Positions 1 to 7,316 of a stretch of DNA of 64,000 nt are shown piece by piece. Each line of letters opens with the position of its first letter. Positions within the stretch are counted from its first letter, which is position 1. The notes below the pieces were generated by a model that did no database searches, was not told the origin of the DNA, and worked only from the letters and a program-made list of their open reading frames with translations. The DNA is from an uncultured Verrucomicrobiota bacterium (GTDB lineage Bacteria > Verrucomicrobiota > Kiritimatiellia > CAIVKH01): NCBI GenBank assembly GCA_937996795.1, contig CALKUH010000012.1:124001-188000 (forward strand), written 5' to 3'. The position numbers were made by a program, and so were the translations under genes.

Positions 1-1
1 G

Positions 2-676
2 CGCCGGATGCGTGGGCGGCCTGTCGCGGGCGAGGAAAGCCACGCCGAGTTGCAAGCCCACATCGATCATATGGCCGAGGACCGCTTCAAGAAAGCCGCC
101 CGGTTGATAACGGATTTCGCACTAAACACGGATCGGAATTCACCCAAAGGCCAGGAGACGCCTTATCCGTCCGCCGATATTCTGGTCGTGGAAAGGCTTG
201 CCGGGCTCGTGCCCCAAGCGGACAAGGAACGGGGCATCAATCGCGCGCTGATCGAATGGAACCGCGGACAATTGGTTGAACGGCTCAAACTGGTGACGGA
301 AAGTGTGGGCCTGCGTCTCTTTGAAATCGGAGCCGCCGGCACCAGTCAGGTCTGTTCCCGGTGCGGAGCCCTTGGCAGGCGCTATTCAATCGTTCCCGAT
401 CCGCATCCCCTGTTCCGGCCCGCGCCGCATGTCATCCGCTTCAGCGAGGTTGAAAAACTGTTCGCCTGCCCTGCGTGTGGCTACCGCGCCAACGCCGATC
501 ACAACGCTGCCGTAAATTTGCAGCGCCGCTTCGCCCTTGGTGAAACCGCCATCGCTGCCGCCATGGACTTGTGGCATCGCCCCAAGCCCGAAAAAGAGGC
601 TATGCGAAAATCAATCGAAGCCCAACTCCGATCAAAACTGGAAATCGAACACAAGCTCGCCGAACCGCTGCCCTAA
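2..676 (+). CDS. cas12: Type V CRISPR effector (Cas12 family), C-terminal fragment
   Basis: The reading frame enters from the window edge, so only about 224 C-terminal residues are visible. They carry a RuvC-II glutamate in ILVVERLAGL, then a zinc ribbon made of CSRCG and, about 35 residues later, CPACG. Directly after it comes the RuvC-III segment NADHNAAVNLQRRF, whose Asp would complete the DDE nuclease site. This layout is shared by Cas12 proteins and their TnpB ancestors. The tracrRNA-like element and CRISPR array immediately downstream on the same strand make Cas12 far more likely than a free TnpB. The segment EWNRGQLVERL resembles the region between RuvC-II and Nuc in Cas12b-like proteins, but Cas12b proteins known to me have a degenerate zinc ribbon, so I leave the subtype open. 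The charged tail after the RuvC-III motif is about 45 residues long. Adaptation genes, if any, would lie to the left of the window. Confidence 0.8.
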   Translation, partial: RRMRGRPVAGEESHAELQAHIDHMAEDRFKKAARLITDFALNTDRNSPKGQETPYPSADILVVERLAGLVPQADKERGINRALIEWNRGQLVERLKLVTESVGLRLFEIGAAGTSQVCSRCGALGRRYSIVPDPHPLFRPAPHVIRFSEVEKLFACPACGYRANADHNAAVNLQRRFALGETAIAAAMDLWHRPKPEKEAMRKSIEAQLRSKLEIEHKLAEPLP

Positions 677-788
677 GGCTCTTCAAGGAGCTTGCGCTGG
701 GCACCCAGGTTTTCATACGTTGATCGCGTGGAGCAAGGGACCGGGTCGCGTCGGTTTCCACCATTTGGCTATAGGCCAGGCGGTTGCC

Positions 789-806
789 ACATGGCGCCAT
801 GTTTTT
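789..806 (+). terminator. Terminator-like palindrome plus T-run after cas12
   Basis: ACATGGCGCCATGT (789-802) is a perfect 14-base palindrome and runs directly into a five-T tract (802-806). It sits 113 bases after the cas12 stop and before the tracrRNA-like element, where a terminator would insulate the two. The stem has no natural loop, so it could instead be a protein-binding site. Confidence 0.4.
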
Positions 807-941
807 GAGTGTCAAGATGTGCTGGTCCTAAGGCGACACGCCGAAGGGACTTTACCCTCCGGGCAACTGGAAGGGGCGGCACAGACCCATGGCGCGTTCA
901 CTCCTACGATCTTTGAAGCGCGAGCTGCGACGTTCGCGAAC
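807..941 (+). ncRNA. Probable tracrRNA with bipartite anti-repeat
   Basis: Positions 918-931 (GCGCGAGCTGCGAC) pair with the first 14 bases of the CRISPR repeat through 12 Watson-Crick and 2 G:U pairs. Positions 896-907 (GTTCACTCCTAC) pair with the next 12 repeat bases with one G:U pair and one mismatch. The two blocks are separated by a 10-base bulge (908-917). All three wobble positions are stable only if both the array and this RNA are read from the plus strand, which fixes the orientation. Upstream are small hairpins (GGCGACACGCC at 832-842; GGG/CCC around 846-857). Directly after the anti-repeat is the palindrome GTTCGCGAAC (932-941). The ends of the RNA are estimates, because no clear promoter was found. 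Confidence 0.65.
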
Positions 942-1109
942 CTATAGCGGACAACCATCTACAGAGAGGTCCGCGGGCGGCGCAACCACCGCCCCCACGA
1001 GGACTTGTCACGCTCGTTCTCCGCTCGCCTCTTGCGGGATCGGGAATCGCGTTTCGCTTCGCGAACTGGCGATGTGCGCACTTGTGCTTCAATCCTTTGC
1101 ACTGCAAGG
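942..1109 (+). promoter_or_regulatory. Putative CRISPR leader region
   Basis: This is the gene-free stretch between the tracrRNA-like element and the first repeat. The degenerate repeat is at the far right end of the array, which places the leader here. A second short match to the repeat complement (CGCGAACTG, 1060-1068) and a TTGCACTGCAA palindrome (1097-1107) lie close to the first repeat. I see no open reading frame with coding character and no convincing promoter hexamers. Confidence 0.45.
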
Positions 1110-1925
1110 GTTGCAGTTCGCGCGTAGGCGTGAGCGGACACTGGCAATATGCGGAGAGTCAAATGAGTCCTGAATGTTGCAGTTCGCGCGTAGGCGTGAG
1201 CGGACACTTGAGCCGTGACGACCTGTTCCGTGCGGCGCGGGGTTGCAGTTCGCGCGTAGGCGTGAGCGGACACGGGGGGGCAAAAATAGTTTGCGATTTG
1301 TTGTTGGTTGCAGTTCGCGCGTAGGCGTGAGCGGACACTGCATCTCGATCCAGTCCCATCGCGCCGCCACGTTGCAGTTCGCGCGTAGGCGTGAGCGGAC
1401 ACACAGTGGACTACACGCCGGGCCTGCGCCCCGGGTTGCAGTTCGCGCGTAGGCGTGAGCGGACACAGCACGGCGGTGATGACGGTTGCGTGGCCGGCGC
1501 TCGTTGCAGTTCGCGCGTAGGCGTGAGCGGACACGATGGATTTGATGCGGGATAAGCCGACGCCGCCAGTTGCAGTTCGCGCGTAGGCGTGAGCGGACAC
1601 CTTGCGAGCCGCCGTGATGCGCTTCAGGTCTTGTTGCAGTTCGCGCGTAGGCGTGAGCGGACACGATCCGTCCCATCAGGGCATCCATCGTCGCCGGGGT
1701 TGCAGTTCGCGCGTAGGCGTGAGCGGACACCTGATCTGCTCCTTGAGGTCGGCCTGGCGGTCCGGTTGCAGTTCGCGCGTAGGCGTGAGCGGACACTCGA
1801 ACACGGCGTTGCTGTAGTTCACGAGGATCGTTGCAGTTCGCGCGTAGGCGTGAGCGGACACCGGCGCGGATGTCGCCTCATTTGCGGCTGCTAGTTGCAG
1901 TTCGCGCGTAGGCGTGAGGGCAAAA
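1110..1925 (+). CRISPR. CRISPR array, 13 repeats of 32 bp and 12 spacers
   Basis: The 32-bp repeat begins GTTGCAGTTCGCGCG and ends GTGAGCGGACAC. Repeats start at 1110, 1176, 1242, 1307, 1371, 1435, 1503, 1569, 1633, 1699, 1765, 1830 and 1894. Twelve copies are identical; the last matches only for its first 25 bases (1894-1918). Spacers are 32-36 bp long (34, 34, 33, 32, 32, 36, 34, 32, 34, 34, 33, 32). The decayed last copy marks the leader-distal end, so the array is transcribed on the plus strand, as the anti-repeat pairing also requires. Each repeat can fold a small hairpin, TCGCGC/GCGTGA with a GTAG loop, which would compete with tracrRNA pairing. Confidence 0.97.
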
Positions 1926-2008
1926 CCTGAACCCCAACGGCGAGCGCGAAAAAGCCACGCACATCGCCGACCATGTCCGCCCCTTCATCCGCCCGCCACA
2001 AACCTGAT
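1918..2008 (+). other. Possible gene remnant abutting the last repeat
   Basis: A stop-bounded frame of about 29 codons begins exactly where the last CRISPR repeat loses identity. It reads NLNPNGEREKATHIADHV and then RPFIRPPQT before a TGA. The composition looks protein-like, but there is no start codon and I cannot name a family. It may be the tail of a gene that once bordered the array. Confidence 0.25.
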
Positions 2009-2032
2009 CCCCAACAGGCGCGGCGCGGAATT

Positions 2033-2172
2033 CACCGCGGAGTCATGGAGAGCACGAGCGGAAATTAACCACGAATAAACACCAATAGACACGAAACCGG
2101 CTGGGTTCAGATTCGAGTGCATTCGTGTCTATTCGTGGTTGTCCGCTCCTCCCTCTCCGTGCCTCCGTGGTG
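2033..2172. repeat. Nested imperfect hairpin built from two dispersed motifs
   Basis: The outer arms are CACCGCGGAGTCATGGAGAG (from 2033) and the complement of CTCTCCGTGCCTCCGTGGTG (ending 2172). The inner arms are AACCACGAAT with CACCAATAGACACGA (2067-2094) and ATTCGTGTCTATTCGTGGTT (2121-2140). It fills the gap between the CRISPR locus and the nrfA stop codon. The inner motif recurs at 25951-26030 and the outer motif at 31963-32062. It could serve as a bidirectional terminator or be a mobile palindromic element. Confidence 0.7.
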
Positions 2173-2185
2173 ATCCTCGCCCCTC

Positions 2186-3604
2186 CTACCGCGCCCGCGC
2201 CGCGATCTCGCCCTGACGGGCGTAGTCGATGGCTTCGCCGAGGATGCGGGCGGCTTCCTGCGGGGCGTGGAAGCCCATGGAGTTTTCCGCGGCGATGAAG
2301 TCGAGGCGCCACTGGGCCTTGCGCTGCAATTCCAGCGCGGGCTTCAACTGCTCCATCGTGGCGCCGGCCTCCTTCGCCGCCTTCACCGCGTCGAGCAGGC
2401 CCATGATCGCCGTGCCCGCGCGCTGCAACAGTTCGTGGTTGCGGTCCTGGATCAACGCGACGCGGTCGAGCAGCTCCTGCTCCGGCACGTTGTGGCAGGT
2501 CTGGCAGGCGCGGTTCACGTTCAGCAACGGACTGCGCACCCAGTGGTCGGACACCTTCGTCGCGCCCTCGCGGATGTACGGCATGTGGCAGTCGGCGCAC
2601 GACACGCCGCTGCGCGCGTGGATGCCCTGGCTCCACAGCTCAAACTCCGGATGCTGCGCCTTCAGGATCTCCGCGCCGCTCTCGGCGTGCACATAATCAT
2701 GGAATCGCGCGCCATCCTTGAACGTCACCGCGTTCCAGTGCGCCTCCTGGTCCTCCACCTTCAGCCCCTTGCTCCACGGGAACTCGAGCGGCATCTTCGT
2801 CGCGCAGTAGTACTCCACATGGCACTGGCCGCAGACGAACGACCGCATTTCCTGGCGGGTCGAATCGGTGTTCGGGTTGTACGGCACCGCCTTGTCCCCC
2901 TTGCGCCACAGCTCGATGGACGGGAACGGCGCGGCGTTGGCGTCCGACGCGGCGAAGGCCTGGATGCCGTTGATGAAGCCGGGCCGCGTGACGCGCAGGG
3001 CCATCGAGTCCGGATCATGGCAGTCCACGCACGACACCGGGTGCGCGTGGCCCATCTCGTGCAGCTTCGCGTTCAGTTCCTTGTAGGGGAACTTGTGCGA
3101 CTCGACGAATCCCTTCATCGCGTCGCCCTCGCCCAGCGCGCGGTAGAGCGGCATGACGGACGCATGGCAGTGCAGGCAGGAGCCGGACTGCGGTTTCGTG
3201 AGGCGTTCCGTCTCCTCCTGGTCCTGCAGCATGTAGGCGTGGCCGCGCCGGTCGCGGTAGTCGATGGAAAACGCGTAGCCCAGGAACATGCGCTTCAGCC
3301 ACGGGTCGCGCTCGATCTTCTGCGCCGGCAGCGCCTCGCTGCCGCCGTGCCCGCCAAACCGCGTCCGCGTCGGCACCGCCGTCTTAAGATAGGAATCATA
3401 CTGCTTCGGCCAGTTGCGCCCCCACACCGCGGGGTCGGTCGTGTCCTCCGTCACCTCCACGACGCGCACGTAGCGATGCCGCGCCTCGACCTTGCGCTCC
3501 GCGATGTTCGACATCAGCGCAAAAATGCCCGCGGTGAACCCCGCCACGAGGATGCCGAAGAGCACATAGCCCACCACGCCGCCGGCCTTGTCACATCGTT
3601 TCAT
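2186..3604 (-). CDS. nrfA: Ammonia-forming cytochrome c nitrite reductase NrfA (CxxCH type)
   Basis: This periplasmic pentahaem enzyme reduces nitrite to ammonium with six electrons delivered by NrfH. Five haem-binding motifs are visible: CLHCH (143-147), CVDCH (192-196), CGQCH (258-262), CADCH (336-340) and CQTCH (367-371). The third is followed by the conserved VEYYC segment that holds the catalytic Tyr. The first motif, which binds the active-site haem, has His where the best-studied enzymes have CxxCK. An N-terminal hydrophobic segment (about residues 10-30) is an uncleaved anchor or signal peptide. I chose the ATG at 3604 because GGGAGG lies just upstream; a TTG six bases earlier is the alternative. 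It is the second gene of an nrfH-nrfA operon. Confidence 0.93.
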   Translation of the reverse strand: MKRCDKAGGVVGYVLFGILVAGFTAGIFALMSNIAERKVEARHRYVRVVEVTEDTTDPAVWGRNWPKQYDSYLKTAVPTRTRFGGHGGSEALPAQKIERDPWLKRMFLGYAFSIDYRDRRGHAYMLQDQEETERLTKPQSGSCLHCHASVMPLYRALGEGDAMKGFVESHKFPYKELNAKLHEMGHAHPVSCVDCHDPDSMALRVTRPGFINGIQAFAASDANAAPFPSIELWRKGDKAVPYNPNTDSTRQEMRSFVCGQCHVEYYCATKMPLEFPWSKGLKVEDQEAHWNAVTFKDGARFHDYVHAESGAEILKAQHPEFELWSQGIHARSGVSCADCHMPYIREGATKVSDHWVRSPLLNVNRACQTCHNVPEQELLDRVALIQDRNHELLQRAGTAIMGLLDAVKAAKEAGATMEQLKPALELQRKAQWRLDFIAAENSMGFHAPQEAARILGEAIDYARQGEIAARAR

Positions 3605-3724
3605 CGCCAATCCCTCCCATGCCTGTCTCGAGTTCTCGTGTCCGCCCCGCCTCGTGTCCTCGTCCCCTCGCCGTCTCGTGTCCTCGTCCCCTCGCGTCCG
3701 CTCCGCCTCGTCCCCTTCTTCCCC
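3605..3724 (-). repeat. Direct repeat in the nrfH-nrfA spacer
   Basis: The 20-mer CTCGTGTCCTCGTCCCCTCG occurs at 3651-3670 and again, identical, at 3675-3694, with further partial copies around it. The whole 120-bp spacer is pyrimidine-rich on the plus strand. It separates two genes that must be co-expressed, so it lies in an operon-internal leader, and the nrfA ribosome-binding site is at its edge. Confidence 0.6.
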
Positions 3725-4204
3725 TCATCGCCTTGGCCCATGCCCGACATCCGCATGGCACCGCACGCAGTCGGGCGGGTTCACGCCGTCGGGTTTGTGC
3801 TCCACGAGTTCCGACACCATCGTCTCGTGGCAGTGCACGCAATTGGCCTGGAGCACGCGCGCGTTTTTCTCGCGGATGCGGATCGGCTCGTGGAAATCCT
3901 GCAGCGTGAACGCCTTCGAGTGGTGGTAGCCGTTCTCCGCCTTCGTCCAGTACTTGCCGAAAAACGTGTGCGGCGTGTGGCAATCGTTGCAGGTCGCCAC
4001 CGCGTGGTGGCTCGATTTCTGCCACCCGTCGTAGTGCTCGTTCATGATGTGGCAGTTGATGCAGGCCTTCGGGTCGTTCGAGAGATACGACGCCCCGCGC
4101 GCATAGACGAACACGTAGCCGCCCGCGCCCGCGCCGAACCCGAGCAGGGCGCAGACAAACCAGAGCCCCGCATGGATGCGGCCTTTCGGATGTGCCGGGT
4201 TCAT
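3725..4204 (-). CDS. nrfH: NrfH tetrahaem quinol dehydrogenase
   Basis: This is the membrane-anchored NapC/NirT-type cytochrome that passes electrons from menaquinol to NrfA. It has one N-terminal transmembrane helix (about residues 13-35) and four haem motifs: CINCH (48-52), CNDCH (72-76), CVHCH (122-126) and CVRCH (146-150). Its length of 159 residues is normal for NrfH. The ATG at 4204 is preferred; an in-frame TTG at 4228 would add eight residues. With nrfA 120 bp downstream it forms the complete two-gene respiratory nitrite ammonification module. No FNR-type half-sites were recognised upstream. Confidence 0.93.
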   Translation of the reverse strand: MNPAHPKGRIHAGLWFVCALLGFGAGAGGYVFVYARGASYLSNDPKACINCHIMNEHYDGWQKSSHHAVATCNDCHTPHTFFGKYWTKAENGYHHSKAFTLQDFHEPIRIREKNARVLQANCVHCHETMVSELVEHKPDGVNPPDCVRCHADVGHGPRR

Positions 4205-4386
4205 GATGGCTGAACAAAACGCTAACAATCGAAATCCGGGGCGGCAATCCCCATCGCGGGGAAAATTTTCGTCACTATCGGGGAAACACTTATTTTTTCG
4301 CGCGCCGCCGATTGCGATTGCCTTTCCGCCGCGAAAAAGGGGATGACGTTCGCCAGACGAATACCCGTCGTTTCTGTAGAAACATT
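4205..4386. promoter_or_regulatory. Divergent promoter region nrfH / acyl-CoA synthetase
   Basis: This 182-bp gap between divergent genes is less GC-rich than its surroundings in its middle part. It contains a T-run (ACTTATTTTTTC) and, just before the plus-strand ATG, the near-palindrome TTTCTGTAGAAA (4371-4382). No clear pair of promoter hexamers could be fixed for either direction. Confidence 0.4.
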
Positions 4387-7161
4387 ATGAAAACATTCAA
4401 GCCCCTGTTCCTTCCCGCCCTCTACCAGGACTCCGCCACCCAAGGCCGCATCATTCTGCGCGATGGATCGACCGCCGCCGTGCGCATCAGCCAGCCGGAG
4501 GACGCGGAAGCGCTCGCCGGATTCTTCAAGCAGCTCTCACCCGAATCGCGACGCCGCCGCTTCTTCTCCGAAAGCAAGCCGGGCATGGACATGATTTCCG
4601 CGCTGTGCGACTCGTCGAACCCGCGCAAGCAGGTCACCGCGCTGGTCAGCCGCATCGCCGACGGCGCGCAGCGCATCATCGCGACCGGCTCGTACATCGC
4701 GCACGACAAGGACACCGCGGAATTCGCGGTCGCGGTCGACGACACCTTCCAGGGCAAGGGCATCGGCGGCCTGCTGCTGGAGCGCCTCGCGGTCATCGCC
4801 GCGGCGAATGGCTTCGTGCATTTCCTCGCCATCACCAGCCCGAACAACCAGGCGATGCTCGACACCTTCCGCAGCTCCGGCTTCGAGATGAAGGAGCAGC
4901 TGAAGGACGGGCTTGTCCAGATCAACATCGCGGTGACCCCGCGCGCGGAGAGCGTCGAGCAGTCCGAAATGCGCGACCGCGTGTTCACCACCGCGTCCAT
5001 CCGCCCGTTCTTTAAACCCAACGCCGTCGCCGTCGTCGGCGCGTCCCGCGAGCCGGGCAGCATCGGCTATCGCATCATGCAGCAGCTCACCACGCAGCAG
5101 TTCAACGGGCCCGTGTACCCGGTGAACCCGAAGGCGACGGTGATCTGCTCCATTCGCGCCTATAAATCGGTGCGCGACATCCCGGAACCCGTGGATCTCG
5201 CGATCATCGTCGTGCCCAAGAAATTCGTCCTCGGCGTGATCGACGATTGCGCCGCGCGCGGCGTGAAGGCGGTGGTCGTCATCTCCGCCGGGTTCGCGGA
5301 AACGGATGGCGACGGCAAGGCGCTGCAGGCCGAACTGGTCGAAAAAGTGCGCGGCTACGGCATGCGCATGGTCGGCCCGAACTGCCTCGGCCTCATCAAC
5401 ACCGACCCCGAGGTCCGCCTCGGCGCGTCGTTCTCCCCGACCTACCCGAACCACGGCAGCATCGCGATGTCCTCGCAGAGCGGCGCGCTCGGCATCGCCA
5501 TCCTCGAACTCGCCACCAAGCTGAATCTCGGCCTCTCCTGCTTCGTCAGCGTCGGCAACAAGGCCGATGTCACCGGCAACGACCTCCTGCAATACTGGGA
5601 GGACGACCCGCAGACGAACGTCATCCTGCTGTACCTCGAATCGTTCGGGAACCCGCGCCGGTTCGCCCGCATCGCGCGCCGCGTCAGCCGCACGAAGCCG
5701 ATCGTCTGCGTGAAGAGCGGCCGCACCAACGCCGGCTCCCGCGCCGCCGGTTCGCACACCGCCGCCCTCGCCGCGAGCGACGTCGCCACCGAGGCGCTGT
5801 TCCAGCAGACCGGCGTGATCCGCGCGGAAACGCTGGAGGAAATGTTCGACCTCGCCGCCACGCTCGCGCATCAGCCGCTGCCGCGCGGCAAACGCGTCGG
5901 CATCGTCACCAACGCCGGCGGGCCGGGCATCCTCTGCACCGACGCCTGCGAGGCCTCGGGCCTTGAAGTGCCGGTAATCTCGGAAAAAATCCGCGCGGAG
6001 CTCAAATCGTTCCTGCCCGCCGCTGCGGCGCTGAACAACCCGGTGGACATGATCGCCTCCGCTCCGCCGGAACACTTCCGCCGCACGGTCGAACTGGTCA
6101 TGCAGGACGACAGCGTTGACTCCGTCATCGTGATCTACATCCCCGTCGGCACGGCGGACAACAAGGCGATCATGGAAGCCGTGGCCGAGGGCGTCGCCGC
6201 CGGGCGCGCCGCGGGCGCGAAGGACAAGCCCGTCGTCGCGGTCATGATGACGGAGGACCACGCCAACGTGCCGATGAAGGTCGGCAAGGAAACCCTGCCC
6301 CGCTACCTCTTCCCCGAATCCGCCGCGCGCGTGCTGAGCAAGGTCGTGCGCTACGCCGAGTGGCGCCAGGCCCCGGCGGCGGTCATCCCGGACTTCGATG
6401 ACACCGAAACCGCCGCCGCGCGTGCGATCTGCCAGAAAGCCATCGCCGAGCGCGAAGGCGGCTGGCTGCTGACCGAGGAGGTCCGCACCATCCTCAAGGC
6501 GTTCAAGCTCCCGCTGCCCGCGGGCGGCGTCGCCCACAACGCGGACGAAGCGGTCAAACTCGCGGAACAGGTCGGCTACCCCGTCGCGGTGAAACTCGAC
6601 TCCATCAAGCTCGTGCACAAGACGGAGGTCGGCGGCGTGCTGCTGAACCTGCGCAACGAGGAGGCCGTCCGCAAGGCGTTCGACTCGATCCGCAAACGCG
6701 TCGACGCCACCGGCCAGAAGGACGCGATGCACGGCGTGCTCGTCCAGCCGATGGTCAGCGGCGGCATCGAAATCATGGTCGGCGTCGCGGAAGACCCGCT
6801 CTTCGGCCCGCTGATCGCGTTCGGTCTGGGCGGCGTCTACGTCGAGATCCTGAAGGACGTGAACTTCCGCATCACCCCGCTCAGCGTGCAGGACGCCTCG
6901 GAAATGGTCCGCTCGATCAAGGGCTACAAGCTGCTCCAGGGCTACCGCGGCCACGCGCCGGCGGATGTGGACGCGCTGCAGGAACTGCTGCTCCGCACGT
7001 CGTTCATGGTCGAGGAAATCCCGGAAATCGCGGAGCTCGACATGAACCCCGTGTTTGCGCTGGAACCCGGCAAGGGCGCCTGCATCGTCGACTGCCGCAT
7101 CCGCGTCGCCGCACAGACCAAGGGCCAGCCCACGCGCTATAGCTTCGGCGCCGGCGCCTGA
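4387..7161 (+). CDS. GNAT acetyltransferase fused to NDP-forming acyl-CoA synthetase (Pat-like)
   Basis: This 924-residue protein has three parts. Residues about 30-190 form a GNAT N-acetyltransferase domain with the acetyl-CoA loop in FQGKGIGGLLLERL. Residues about 205-680 are the CoA-binding and succinyl-CoA-ligase-like domains (VAVVGASREPGSIGYRI; phosphohistidine region in GSHTAALAASD). Residues about 690-915 form an ATP-grasp domain (VAVKLDSIKLVHKTEVGGV). The family includes the protein lysine acetyltransferase Pat, which controls acetyl-CoA synthetase, and genuine ADP-forming acetyl-CoA synthetases. The GNAT domain here is N-terminal, opposite to Salmonella Pat. Whether the ligase part is catalytic cannot be settled by eye. 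The ATG at 4387 is the first methionine before the conserved region. It stands alone, divergent from nrfH. Confidence 0.88.
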   Translation: MKTFKPLFLPALYQDSATQGRIILRDGSTAAVRISQPEDAEALAGFFKQLSPESRRRRFFSESKPGMDMISALCDSSNPRKQVTALVSRIADGAQRIIATGSYIAHDKDTAEFAVAVDDTFQGKGIGGLLLERLAVIAAANGFVHFLAITSPNNQAMLDTFRSSGFEMKEQLKDGLVQINIAVTPRAESVEQSEMRDRVFTTASIRPFFKPNAVAVVGASREPGSIGYRIMQQLTTQQFNGPVYPVNPKATVICSIRAYKSVRDIPEPVDLAIIVVPKKFVLGVIDDCAARGVKAVVVISAGFAETDGDGKALQAELVEKVRGYGMRMVGPNCLGLINTDPEVRLGASFSPTYPNHGSIAMSSQSGALGIAILELATKLNLGLSCFVSVGNKADVTGNDLLQYWEDDPQTNVILLYLESFGNPRRFARIARRVSRTKPIVCVKSGRTNAGSRAAGSHTAALAASDVATEALFQQTGVIRAETLEEMFDLAATLAHQPLPRGKRVGIVTNAGGPGILCTDACEASGLEVPVISEKIRAELKSFLPAAAALNNPVDMIASAPPEHFRRTVELVMQDDSVDSVIVIYIPVGTADNKAIMEAVAEGVAAGRAAGAKDKPVVAVMMTEDHANVPMKVGKETLPRYLFPESAARVLSKVVRYAEWRQAPAAVIPDFDDTETAAARAICQKAIAEREGGWLLTEEVRTILKAFKLPLPAGGVAHNADEAVKLAEQVGYPVAVKLDSIKLVHKTEVGGVLLNLRNEEAVRKAFDSIRKRVDATGQKDAMHGVLVQPMVSGGIEIMVGVAEDPLFGPLIAFGLGGVYVEILKDVNFRITPLSVQDASEMVRSIKGYKLLQGYRGHAPADVDALQELLLRTSFMVEEIPEIAELDMNPVFALEPGKGACIVDCRIRVAAQTKGQPTRYSFGAGA

Positions 7162-7169
7162 TCCCCCAC

Positions 7170-7235
7170 CCCGTTCACGTCCGCGCACACGTACACGTTC
7201 ACGAGTGACGCGTACGTGTACGCGCACGGGTACGA
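7170..7235. repeat. Imperfect inverted repeat of CGTACACG-type motifs
   Basis: Between the synthetase and the exchanger gene, GCGCACACGTACACG (about 7182-7196) faces CGTACGTGTACGCGC (about 7210-7224) across a short loop. There is no T-run, so a standard terminator is unlikely. It has the look of a short dispersed palindromic element. Confidence 0.5.
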
Positions 7236-7316
7236 ATCCCCGCCGTCCAGTTGCGCTTGCGCGGCGACGGGCGTTCGCTATTGTGCGCCCATTCGTCACG
7301 GGAAGGGGTTCGTTCC

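Noticed and set aside
2..676. Free TnpB (IS605-type) transposase
   Set aside because: The zinc ribbon would fit, but the adjacent array and matching anti-repeat on the same strand favour Cas12.
959..1796. Repetitive peptides such as SAHAYARTAT
   Set aside because: They are translations of the CRISPR repeat on the minus strand and not a protein repeat.
2267..4213. 648-codon plus-strand open frame over the nrf genes
   Set aside because: It is an antisense shadow of nrfA and nrfH, which have unmistakable haem motifs; long antisense frames are expected in DNA this GC-rich.
4537..7299. 920-codon minus-strand open frame over the acyl-CoA synthetase
   Set aside because: Arg/Asp/Ala/Val-rich shadow without domain pattern; the plus strand encodes a recognised three-domain protein.
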